DNA of 64,000 nt. Origin: Streptomyces capitiformicae. GTDB lineage: Bacteria > Actinomycetota > Actinomycetes > Streptomycetales > Streptomycetaceae. The position numbers and the translations under genes are program-made. Shown one piece after another: positions 30,763-40,000 of this stretch (position 1 is its first letter; each line of letters starts with the position of its first letter). The DNA lies in assembly GCF_002214185.1 (NCBI RefSeq), contig NZ_CP022161.1, positions 6,207,486 through 6,271,485 on the forward strand, given 5' to 3'. The notes beneath the pieces are model-generated. The model searched no databases, was not told the origin of the DNA, and saw nothing but the letters and a program-made list of their open reading frames with translations.

Positions 30763-33640
30763 CGGAGAAGAACTCGTCCACGATCCGTCGCGCCGCCGTG
30801 CCCTTGTCGTACTCGCCGAAGTCCGCGACGAAGCGCTCGCGGGCGGACGCGTACTTGACCGACTGTTCCTCCAGCGTCGACGCCGCCAGCAGGGCGTGCA
30901 GTTCGTCCTCCGTGCGTACCACCGGGCCCGGCGCCCGTTCCAAGAGGTCGAAGTACGTGCCTCGGCCCTCGTGCACGTACTCCTCGTAGTCGTACGTGAA
31001 GAAGAGCATCGGGCGGTCCAGCAGGGCGTAGTCGAACATCACGGACGAGTAGTCGGTGATCAGCGCGTCGGCCAGGGCCAGGACGGGGGTCACGTCGTGG
31101 TGTGCGGACACGTCGATGACCCGGCCTCGGACGGAGGGCGGGAGTACGACGTGGTTGAGGTAGTGGGCGCGGACGAGGAGGACGTACTCGTCGCCGAACC
31201 TCTCCGCGAAGCGTTCCACGTCGAAGGGGAGCGAGAAACGGCGTTGACCGTGCTGGCGGAAGGTGGGGGCGTAGAGCAGGACCTTCTTGTCGGCCGGGAT
31301 TCCCAACTCGGCTGCGAGCGGCGGGCGTTCGGCCGCACCGTGAAGGTCCCTCGCCCGCACCAGTTCGTCGTTGCGCGGGTAGCCCACCCGCAGCAGCGTC
31401 TTCTCGCTCAGCCGGAAGGCCTTCGCCAACGTAACGACGTCGTGCTCCGAGCGGATCAGGAAGTGGTCGAAACGGTCCAGGGTGCGCTGCTGTTCCGCCT
31501 GCTCGGCGCGGGACTTGAGTTTCCAGCCGGGCTCGTCGAAGCCCATCCGCTTGAGCGCGGAGCCGTGCCAGGTCTGGAGGTAGGTCGTGCCGGGGCGCTT
31601 GGTCAGCTTCAGCGGGTAGCTCTGGTTGTCGATCCAGAACTCGGCGCGGGCCAGCGCGCGTAGGTAGGGCAGGGACCAGCGGCGTACGAGGGTGGCGTCG
31701 GAGGGGAAGCCGTCGGGCTTGCCCGCGTACGACCACACCGCTTCGAAGTCGAGGCCCTGGCGGCGCATCTCCTCGTAGATCGCCCGGGGGCTGTCGCTGT
31801 ACTGCCGGCCGAGGTGGCTCTCGAAGACCACCAGGCGCCTGTGCACCGGCATCCGCTGGAAAACCTCATGGTAAAGGCGGATTTTGGTGTCCCCGGAGGT
31901 GGCCCTCTTGCGGAGCGCCTTCGCCTTGCGGTAGCCGGACTTGGCCAGGCGGCCGGGGGTGCCCCGGAGGCCCTGGGTGACGAGGACGTTCGCCTTCTTG
32001 TCGGGGACGAGGCGGAAGGCGAGGTGGCCGCGGGCGGAGATCTGCGGTGCGATGCGGTCGGCGATCAGACGGGTCAGACGGGGGCGAACCGGCAGCTCCC
32101 CGGTGGCCAGGTCCGGTTCGGCGGCGGTGAGACGGCTGGTGGTGCGCTTTCCGTCGACATCGAGGTGGAGGCGTACGTCCCACATGGCGTCCACGACGCC
32201 GAGCGGTCGGAGGGTCTTCGACACATTCGCCGTGGCCTGCCAGCTCACGTACGGGCCCTCGTGGCGCACCGCCGGCACCGGGACGCGGAAGGTCTGGAAG
32301 CGTACGCCCGGACGGCGGGCGTAGAACTCCAGCTCGGCGGTCAGCCGGGCGGCGGGCGGGATGACGCCGAGGGGGTTGGTGACGCGGCCGGCGAGGCGGA
32401 TGACGCCGCCGCCCTCCTCCTGCCGGTACTCGGTCAGTTCGTTGCGGAGGAACAGCTTTTCGACGGGGCGGGCGTGATAGCCGAATTCGGTGACATCGAG
32501 GATCCGGCGGGCGAAGGGATCCTCCAGGTGCCCGGCGTCGCACCAGTAGATCCGTCCGTCGCGTTCGACGAGCGGGGCGGAGACCTTGTCGCGGTTGGTG
32601 AGCGTGTCCACGGCGGGCAGCAGGTTGGCCCAGTCGCTCTGCCGCAGGAGATACGCGCAGATCGCGTGGATGGGCTCGACCTCGTCGTACGCGGCCGGGT
32701 CGATCGACGCCAGGTAGGCGCGGGCGAGCGCGGCGAACTCCTGACGGTAGGCGGCGTCCCGGAGGGGCAGATCACGCAGGTGCAGCACCAGGTCGTGCTT
32801 GAGGAACTTGACGTCCTTGTGGAACTTCAGCGCCCCCATGTCCCGGTCGGCGAGCAGCCGGTCGACCCTGCGGTGGATCTCCATGCGGTGCGCGAAGTTG
32901 GCGATCTCGGCCCGCCGGTTGCTGATCGACTTGGCGGCGGGCGACTCTGTGTTCTGAACGACGTTCCAGTCGTAGACCCGGTTCGGGATGAGCGTGATCC
33001 GGCGGGCGGCCGCGTACGCCTGGGCGGAGAAGAAGAGGTCCTCGTAGTGGATGCCCACGGGGAATTCCAGACCGTTGTCGATGAGGAAGTCCCGGCGGTA
33101 GCACTTGTTGGTCGACAGGGTGTCGTAGACCAGCAGGTCGGGGAGTTCGGAGATCGAGTCGAGGGTACGGGTGCGGGCGTACAGCCACGGGTACCACTTG
33201 ACCTCCTTACGCGTGCGCGTGTCCACGTGGACGCGGACGCAGAGGCCGGAGACCAGATCGGCGCCGGTGCTCTCGGCGGCCTCCAGCATGTTCCGGCAGG
33301 CGTTGCGCTCCAGGACGTCGTCGCTGTCGAGGAAGAGGACGTACTCGCCCCGCGTCCGCAGGATGCCGTGGTTCCGGGGCGCGCCGCAGCCGCCGCTGTT
33401 CTCGGGGAGCCGGTACGCCCGTACGCGCTCGGGGTGCTCGGCGGCGAGGCGCCGGGCCGTCTCGTACGAGCCGTCCGTGCTGTGGTCGTCGACGATCACG
33501 ACCTCGACGCTCCGCAGCGTCTGCTCCAGCACCGACCGTACGGCGGTGGGCAGCCTGGCCTCGTCGTTGTAGACGATCACGACGACGGACATGGCAGGTC
33601 GCTGATCCACGCCGACATTCACCCCATTAGTTCTGTTCAT
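30746..33640 (-). CDS. tagF: Large GT2 / beta-domain / TagF-type glycerophosphotransferase
   Basis: 964 residues. The GT-A domain (about 15-260) has MSVVVIVYND, VDDHSTDGSY, NSGGCGAPRNHG and FLDSDDVLER. A beta-rich middle (about 440-560) includes IRLAGRVTNPLG and MWDVRLHLDVDGK. The C-terminal TagF domain (about 620-950) has TWHGSALKRMG, YAPTFRQHGQ and ADALITDYSSVMFDYALLDRP, the catalytic His/Asp/Ser signatures. ATG 33640 is preceded by GAAGCAGGG; ATG 33592 is a weaker alternative. The open frame continues far upstream across the divergent kinase, which is an artefact. The enzyme probably both glycosylates and polymerises polyol phosphate. Confidence 0.94.
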   Translation of the reverse strand: MNRTNGVNVGVDQRPAMSVVVIVYNDEARLPTAVRSVLEQTLRSVEVVIVDDHSTDGSYETARRLAAEHPERVRAYRLPENSGGCGAPRNHGILRTRGEYVLFLDSDDVLERNACRNMLEAAESTGADLVSGLCVRVHVDTRTRKEVKWYPWLYARTRTLDSISELPDLLVYDTLSTNKCYRRDFLIDNGLEFPVGIHYEDLFFSAQAYAAARRITLIPNRVYDWNVVQNTESPAAKSISNRRAEIANFAHRMEIHRRVDRLLADRDMGALKFHKDVKFLKHDLVLHLRDLPLRDAAYRQEFAALARAYLASIDPAAYDEVEPIHAICAYLLRQSDWANLLPAVDTLTNRDKVSAPLVERDGRIYWCDAGHLEDPFARRILDVTEFGYHARPVEKLFLRNELTEYRQEEGGGVIRLAGRVTNPLGVIPPAARLTAELEFYARRPGVRFQTFRVPVPAVRHEGPYVSWQATANVSKTLRPLGVVDAMWDVRLHLDVDGKRTTSRLTAAEPDLATGELPVRPRLTRLIADRIAPQISARGHLAFRLVPDKKANVLVTQGLRGTPGRLAKSGYRKAKALRKRATSGDTKIRLYHEVFQRMPVHRRLVVFESHLGRQYSDSPRAIYEEMRRQGLDFEAVWSYAGKPDGFPSDATLVRRWSLPYLRALARAEFWIDNQSYPLKLTKRPGTTYLQTWHGSALKRMGFDEPGWKLKSRAEQAEQQRTLDRFDHFLIRSEHDVVTLAKAFRLSEKTLLRVGYPRNDELVRARDLHGAAERPPLAAELGIPADKKVLLYAPTFRQHGQRRFSLPFDVERFAERFGDEYVLLVRAHYLNHVVLPPSVRGRVIDVSAHHDVTPVLALADALITDYSSVMFDYALLDRPMLFFTYDYEEYVHEGRGTYFDLLERAPGPVVRTEDELHALLAASTLEEQSVKYASARERFVADFGEYDKGTAARRIVDEFFSEWRRK

Positions 33641-33799
33641 CCCTGCTTCACCCCTCCATAAGCCGTGAGGGGCTTGGGGTCTACTTTGATAGATGCCCGT
33701 GGGCGCGTACGGGTTCCTTCGGTGGCATCGCGGGATCCACGGGCCCGCCGCGCCCGCGATACGCTCCGGATACGACTGTGAGCGGAGGGGGGCCGGGGG

Positions 33800-34846
33800 A
33801 TGCGCGGGGTCGTGCCTGAGGCACTGCGGGCGGAGGATCCGCGGGAGATCGCCGGGTACCCGTTGTACGCCCGCATCGGCGAGGGCGGCATGGGCACGGT
33901 CTACCTCTCCCGCAGCCGGGGCGGCCAGCCGGTCGCGCTGAAGCTGGTCCGTGCCGAGTACGCCGACAGCCCGGCCTTCCGTGAGCGCTTCGCCCGCGAG
34001 GTGGCGGCCGGGCGCCGGGTCTCCGGCTACCACCTGGTGCCGATCGTCGACCACGACGCGGGGGCGGAGCGCCCCTGGCTGGCCACCCGCTACGTCCCCG
34101 GCGTCCCCCTCGACCAGGTCCTCGAGACCCACGGCCCGCTCCCCATGCCCGCCGTCCTCCAACTGCTGGCCTGCGCCGCGTACGCCCTCGACGCCGTGCA
34201 CACCGCCGGGGTGATCCACCGCGACGTCAAGCCCGCCAACCTCCTGCTCGCCGCCGACGGGCCGTGGCTGCTCGACTTCGGCATCGCCCGCGCGGCCGGC
34301 TCCGCCACGCTCACCACGGCCGGACGTCTGATCGGCACCCCGCGCTACATGTCCCCCGAGCACGCCCTCGGCCGCCGGGTCACCTCCGCGTCCGACGTCT
34401 TCGCGCTCGGCCTGATCGCGGCGGTCGCCGCCACCGGACGGCACCCGTACGGCCGGGGCAACCCCCTCGCCATCGCCACCCGCATCGCCGCCACCGACGT
34501 CACCCCGCCCACCCTCGACGGCGTCGAACGCCCCCTCCTCGACGTCATCCGCCGCTGCCTCACCCCCGACCCGGCCGCCCGCCCCACGGCCGCCGCCATC
34601 GCCGAACACTGCGCGGGAGCGGCCCGCCGGGACGTCCGCGACTTCACCGCGTGGCTGCCGGGGCCGGTGGCGACCAGTGTCGCCATCATCGAGACGGCCT
34701 TCCGCGCGCTGTCCTTGTCGGAGGCCCCCACGGCCCCGGTCCCACCCCACCTGGCGGACGCCCCGACGGTACGGAAGGTCCCGGCGACGGCCCCGATCAC
34801 GGTGCGGGACGAGGAGTGGCAGCGGAGGGTACGACGGGAACCGTAG
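33800..34846 (+). CDS. Soluble Ser/Thr protein kinase (PknB-type catalytic domain only)
   Basis: 348 residues. Kinase motifs are all intact: Gly loop GEGGMGTVYL, ALKLV (catalytic Lys), HRDVKPANLL, LDFGIARA, and GTPRYMSPEHA. No membrane segment or extracellular domain follows; the tail after about residue 275 is Ala/Pro-rich. The start has a very strong GGAGGGGGGCCGGGGG ribosome site. A paralogue with a membrane anchor follows in tandem. It is divergent from the TagF-type gene, so wall-polymer enzymes are conceivable substrates (inference). Confidence 0.93.
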   Translation: MRGVVPEALRAEDPREIAGYPLYARIGEGGMGTVYLSRSRGGQPVALKLVRAEYADSPAFRERFAREVAAGRRVSGYHLVPIVDHDAGAERPWLATRYVPGVPLDQVLETHGPLPMPAVLQLLACAAYALDAVHTAGVIHRDVKPANLLLAADGPWLLDFGIARAAGSATLTTAGRLIGTPRYMSPEHALGRRVTSASDVFALGLIAAVAATGRHPYGRGNPLAIATRIAATDVTPPTLDGVERPLLDVIRRCLTPDPAARPTAAAIAEHCAGAARRDVRDFTAWLPGPVATSVAIIETAFRALSLSEAPTAPVPPHLADAPTVRKVPATAPITVRDEEWQRRVRREP

Positions 34847-34896
34847 CCGTGCGCGACAGAGCTCGGCCGGTCAGGGTTCCGTGGCGACTGCGGGTC

Positions 34897-35030
34897 ATTC
34901 GTGGTTGCTCGCGCAGTTCCCCGCGCCCCTTGAAAGCCAGGGGGCGCCCCCAGTTTTTCAGGGGCGCGGGGCTGTATCAATCTACGGCTCCGCCGCGTGG
35001 GCGCGACAAGCCCCACCCATCCGCACATAC
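34897..35030. repeat. Dispersed intergenic repeat family 1, copy E
   Basis: GCGCAGTTCCCCGCGCCCCT (34911-34930) and AGGGGCGCGGGG (34960-34971) are followed by the family tail with CGGCTCCGCCGCGTGGGCGC and GACAAGCCCCACCCATC. It occupies most of the gap between the two kinase genes and may terminate the first. Confidence 0.75.
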
Positions 35031-35090
35031 AAACGCACCGCAAGCACCCCCGTGGAACCGCACCACCAGGCCCAACTGTCATAAGCGGCG

Positions 35091-35096
35091 TATAAA
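35091..35096 (+). promoter_or_regulatory. Likely -10 element of the second kinase gene
   Basis: TATAAA in an AT-rich pocket (GCGTATAAAATCAGG), unusual in this GC-rich DNA. Transcription from about 35103 would give a leader of about 24 nt that includes the GGGGGAGG ribosome site at 35114-35121. No convincing -35 was found. Confidence 0.45.
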
Positions 35097-35126
35097 ATCA
35101 GGGCACTTGCATCGGGGGAGGTTCTC

Positions 35127-36989
35127 ATTACCACCAGCACTGGCGACATCCTGAGCCCTCTGGGGCCACAGGACCCGCGAGAAACCGCCGGCTACCAGCT
35201 GACCGCCCGTATCGGCGAAGGCGGCATGGGCACGGTCTACCTGTCCCACACCCGCGGCGGCCAGCCGGTCGCACTGAAGGTCATCCGCCGCGAGTACGGC
35301 CAGGACCCGGACTTCCGCCGCCGCTTCGAGCAGGAGGTCCAGGCGGCCCGCCGCGTGCAGGGCTACCACATCGTCCCGGTCGTCGACCACGACACCACCG
35401 GCGAACTCCCCTGGCTGGCCTCGGCGTTCATCGCCGGCATCCCCCTGCACGACGCCCTCGTCGCCTTCGGCCCGCTCCCTCTGCCCGCCGTCTTCCAGCT
35501 GGTCGGCTGCGCGGCCCGCGCCCTGACGTCGATCCACTCGGCCGGCGTCATCCACCGCGACCTCAAGCCCAGCAACATCCTGCTGGGCTCCCAGGGCCCG
35601 TACGTCATCGACTTCGGCATCGCCCGCGCCGCCGACGCCACCCAACTCACCCAGTCCGGCGGCCTGATCGGCACCCCGCAGTACATGTCGCCTGAGCACG
35701 CCCTCGGTGAGACGGTCACCCCGGCGACCGACGTCTTCTCGCTCGGCCTGATCGCGGCGGTCGCCGCCACCGGACGCCACCCGTACGGCGACGGCGGCGC
35801 CATCACGATCGCCGCGCAGATCGCCAACACCGCCCAGCGCCCGCCGAAACTGGACGGCTACGACGACACGTTGCGCCCCCTGCTGGAGCGTTGTCTGACC
35901 GCCGATCCGGCGGAGCGCATCGGCACGGAGGAACTGGCCGCGCTCTGCCAGGAGTCGGCGGGCCGAGGCCTCAGCGACTTCACAGGCTGGCTCCCGGCCC
36001 CGCTCACCGCCGAGATCACCCGCCGCGAGCAGTCCGCCCAGACCCCGCCCCAGCCGACGGCACCCCAGATGCCGACCGCGCCGCCCCCCACCACTCCCCC
36101 GGCGCAGCCCACCGCGCCCCCGCAGGACCCGGCGACGGGCACCACCCAGGGCGTACCCCAGGCGGCCCCGCCGACCGGTTTCGGCCCGGCCCCCCAGGGC
36201 CCGGCAGCCGCGGGCTACGGCTACCCGCCGCCCGCACCCCACACGTACAACCTCACCCCCCAGGCCCCTGCCCCGGCCCCGGCGGCCCCCAAGAAGAGCC
36301 GCCGCGGCCTCAAGGTGGCCCTCATCGCCCTCGTCCTCGTCCTCGTGGCCGGCTCGGGCGCGGCGGCCGCGGTATGGGTGCTGAACAAGAAGAACAAGGA
36401 CAGCAACAGCACCGACACCGCGGGCGACGGCAAAGCGTCCTCGACACCGAGCCCGACCCCCACCGAGTCCGAGCCGGAGTCCGACTCCGGCTCCGGCTCC
36501 GGCTCCGGCGGGCAGGGCGGCGGGGGCGAGGGGACAGACCCGAGCGAATCCCCCACCGTGCCCGAGAACGCGACGTACACGCCGCTCTTCGAGAACAAGT
36601 CCTTCACCCTCCGCACCCCCACCGGCTCGGACTACGTCTACGTCGACCTCGACAAACCGGAGGTCGACATCAAGGCCGAAATGCTCGACAACGTGCGGGA
36701 CATGTACCTCGACAACAGCCACTGGTACTTCGAGAACACGGTGGGCAAGAGCGGGGGCGCCACCCCCCAGGAGTGCGCCGAGGGCACGGGGACGGACGCC
36801 CTGCCCGAGACCCTGGACTCCAAGTACTTCGGCGCGGAGACGGAGATCGACAAGGGCGACAGGCTCTGCACGTTCACCAAGTCCGGAAACCTCGCGATGT
36901 ACGAGATCACCGCGCTGACCCCGGGCGAGTACAGCTGGGAAGTACCCACCGTCGAGGGCAAGTTGACCATCTGGAAGGTCACCGAGTAA
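35127..36989 (+). CDS. Transmembrane Ser/Thr protein kinase with apparent ATT start
   Basis: 620 residues if translation begins at ATT 35127. Kinase motifs: GEGGMGTVYL, ALKVI, HRDLKPSNILL, IDFGIARA, GTPQYMSPEHA. A Pro-rich linker (about 310-390) leads to the membrane segment VALIALVLVLVAGSGAAAAV, then a Ser/Glu/Gly-rich tether and a ~140-residue extracellular domain. The first in-frame ATG (35226) lies inside the Gly loop and would destroy the nucleotide site. Upstream residues GPQDPRETAGYQLTARIGEG align with the paralogue's AEDPREIAGYPLYARIGEG. ATT is 5 nt after GGGGGAGG, and no ATG, GTG or TTG serves. It probably senses the cell envelope. Confidence 0.88.
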   Translation: MTTSTGDILSPLGPQDPRETAGYQLTARIGEGGMGTVYLSHTRGGQPVALKVIRREYGQDPDFRRRFEQEVQAARRVQGYHIVPVVDHDTTGELPWLASAFIAGIPLHDALVAFGPLPLPAVFQLVGCAARALTSIHSAGVIHRDLKPSNILLGSQGPYVIDFGIARAADATQLTQSGGLIGTPQYMSPEHALGETVTPATDVFSLGLIAAVAATGRHPYGDGGAITIAAQIANTAQRPPKLDGYDDTLRPLLERCLTADPAERIGTEELAALCQESAGRGLSDFTGWLPAPLTAEITRREQSAQTPPQPTAPQMPTAPPPTTPPAQPTAPPQDPATGTTQGVPQAAPPTGFGPAPQGPAAAGYGYPPPAPHTYNLTPQAPAPAPAAPKKSRRGLKVALIALVLVLVAGSGAAAAVWVLNKKNKDSNSTDTAGDGKASSTPSPTPTESEPESDSGSGSGSGGQGGGGEGTDPSESPTVPENATYTPLFENKSFTLRTPTGSDYVYVDLDKPEVDIKAEMLDNVRDMYLDNSHWYFENTVGKSGGATPQECAEGTGTDALPETLDSKYFGAETEIDKGDRLCTFTKSGNLAMYEITALTPGEYSWEVPTVEGKLTIWKVTE

Positions 36990-37005
36990 CCCGGCGACGC
37001 ACACG

Positions 37006-37041
37006 AACGGGGGCGCCCCAAGATCTTGGGGCGCCCCCGTT
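37006..37041. terminator. Perfect 36-bp palindromic terminator
   Basis: AACGGGGGCGCCCCAAGA followed immediately by its exact reverse complement, between the convergent kinase and glutamate dehydrogenase genes. It can form an 18-bp stem (minus loop bases) in either transcript. Confidence 0.85.
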
Positions 37042-37050
37042 GCCGTATCC

Positions 37051-40000
37051 CTACGAGTGGCTGCGCAGCAGCGTCCGCATCGTCCGCATCGCCACCGACA
37101 GGTTCGCCAGGTCGAACGCGTCGGAGCCCTGGATCTCCTCCAGGGTGATCCGCGCCCGGCCGAGGATCGCCGCGTTCTTCTGCTCCCACACCTTGAAGCG
37201 CTGCTCGGGTGTGGACGTGCCGTTCCCGGCGGCGAGGACGTCGGCGGTGAGTGCCGAGTGGGCGGCGTACAGGTCCTCGCGGATCGCCGCGCGGGCCATG
37301 GACTGCCAGCGGTCGGCGCGCGGCAGCTCGATGATGCGGTCCATGAGCTGGGCGATGCGCAGCCGGTCGGCGAGGTCGTAGTAGACCTCGGCGACGGCCA
37401 GCGGTTCCTTGTCCATGCGGTCGGCGACCGAGACCACGTCGAGCGCCGGGAAGGCGGAGGAGAACCCGGAGACACGTGTCGCCAGCTCGTCGGGGACGCC
37501 GGCGGCCGTCAGCTCGTCGTAGATCTTCTGGTACCACTCCAGGTCCGCGCCGCGCAGCAGCTTGGGCAGCTCGCCCCAGACCTGGTTCACGCCCTCGGAG
37601 AAGAACGCGATGGTCTCGGTGAGCTGCAGCGGCTGCGGCCGGTTGTTGAGCAGCCAGCGCGTACCGCGTTCGACGAGGCGGCGGGAGTGCAGCCGGATCC
37701 GGGTCTGGACGTCGGCGGCGACCTTGTTGTCGAGGCCCTCGACCGCGTCCCACACCGCGCCCGACCCGAAGATCGCGCGGGACGCGGTCTGCGCCCGGAC
37801 GATCTCCTCCAGCGAGGCCCCGGTCTCCTCCCGCAGCCGGTGCAGGAAGCTCGTACCGCCCGTGTTGACGGTGTCGTTGACCAGCAGGGTCGTGACGATC
37901 TCACGGGCCAGCGGGTGGCTGTCGATGTGCTCGGGGAACTGCTCGCGCAGCGCCGTCGGGAAGTACGTGTGCAGCAGGCGCCGCAGATAGGCGTCGTCGG
38001 GCAGCGAGGTGTGCAGCAGCTCCTCGGCGACGGTGATCTTCGTGTACGCGAGGAGTACGGCCGTCTCGGGGCCGGTGAGGCCGTGCCCGGTGGTGAGGCG
38101 CTCACGGATCTGCCGTTCGCTGGGCAGGAACTCGAGCGCGCGGTCGAGGTGGCCCTCCCTGACCAGATGGCGCATGAAGCGCTGCTGGGCGTGGAGCATG
38201 TCCTTGGACTGGGCGAGGGCGTTGGCGATGGCCGTGTTCTGCGCGTAGTTGTTGCGCAGGACGAGACGGCCGACCTCGTCGGTCATCTCGGCGAGCAGTT
38301 TGTTGCGCTGCTTGACGGTCATGTCGCCTTCCGCGACGAGGCCGTTGAGGAGGATCTTGATGTTCACCTCGTGGTCGGAGGTGTCCACGCCCGCGCTGTT
38401 GTCGATGGCGTCGGTGTTGACGCGGCCCCCGTTCTGCGCGAACTCGATCCGGCCCAGCTGGGTGAGTCCGAGGTTGCCGCCCTCGCCGACGACCTGGACG
38501 CGCAGATCACCGCCGTCGACGCGGATGGCGTCGTTGGCCTTGTCGCCGACGTCGGCGTGCGACTCCGTGCCGGCCTTGACGTACGTCCCGATGCCGCCGT
38601 TCCACAGCAGGTCGACCGGCGCCTTGAGGATCGCCTTCATCAGGTCGGCCGGCGTCATCTTGGAGATCTTCTCCTCGATGCCGAGGGCGTCCCGGATGTG
38701 GTGGTTGACCGGGATCGCCTTGGCGGTGCGCGGGAAGACGCCGCCGCCGGCCGAGATCAGCTCGGCGTTGTAGTCCTCCCAGGAGCTGCGCGGGAGTTCG
38801 AAGATGCGGCGGCGCTCGGCGTAGGAGGTGGCCGCGTCCGGGTGGGGGTCGATGAAGATGTGCCGGTGGTCGAAGGCGGCGACGAGACGGATGTGCTCGC
38901 TGAGCAGCATGCCGTTGCCGAACACGTCACCGGACATGTCACCGATGCCGACGACCGTGAAGTCCTGGGTCTGCGTGTCCACGCCCAGCTCCCGGAAGTG
39001 CCGCTTGACGGACTCCCAGGCGCCGCGGGCGGTGATGCCCATGCCCTTGTGGTCGTAGCCGGCGCTGCCGCCGGAGGCGAAGGCGTCCCCGAGCCAGAAG
39101 TTGTAGCTCTGGGCGACCTCGTTGGCGATGTCGGAGAAGGTCGCGGTGCCCTTGTCGGCGGCGACGACGAGGTAGGTGTCGTCCTCGTCGTGCCGTACGA
39201 CGTCGGCGGGCGGCGTGACCTCGCCCGCAACCATGTTGTCGGTGATGTCGAGCAGCGCGGAGATGAAGGTCTTGTAGCTGCGGATGCCCTCGGCGAGCCA
39301 GGCGTCCCGGTCCACGGACGGGTCCGGCAGGTGCTTGGCGACGAAGCCGCCCTTGGCGCCGACGGGCACGATGACGGTGTTCTTCACCATCTGCGCCTTG
39401 ACCAGGCCGAGGATCTCGGTCCGGAAGTCCTCCCGCCGGTCGGACCAGCGCAGACCACCGCGGGCGACCTTGCCGAACCTGAGGTGCACGCCCTCGACGC
39501 GCGGCGAGTACACCCAGATCTCGAACGCCGGGCGCGGCGCCGGCAGGTCGGGGATGGCCTGCGGGTCGAACTTCATGGAGACGTAGTCGTGCGGCCTGCC
39601 GCCGGCCGCCTCCTGGAAGAAGTTGGTGCGCAGCGTCGCCTTGATGACGGTCAGGAAGGACCGCAGGATCCGGTCCTCGTCCAGCGAGGCCACCTGGTCG
39701 AGCGCCGCGTCGACCTCTTCGAGGAGCGCGTCGACGATCTCCCGCCCGGCCCGCTGCCGGTCGGGCGACATCCGCGCCTCGAACAGCGACACGAGCAACC
39801 GGGTGGTGTGGACGTTGTTGCGGAGGGTGTCCTCCATGTAGTCCTGGCTGAACGTGGACCCGGCCTGCCGCAGGTACTTGGCGTACGCGCGCAGCACCAT
39901 GGCCTGCCGCCAGGTGAGCCCGGCGCTCAGCACGAGCGCGTTGAACCCGTCGTTCTCGGCCTGCCCGGTCCAGGTCGCCGCGAAGGCCTCCTGCACCCGC

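Noticed and set aside
33641..34750. Apparent N-terminal extension of the large TagF-type protein
   Set aside because: It runs antisense through a clear kinase gene; GT2 homology begins just after ATG 33640.
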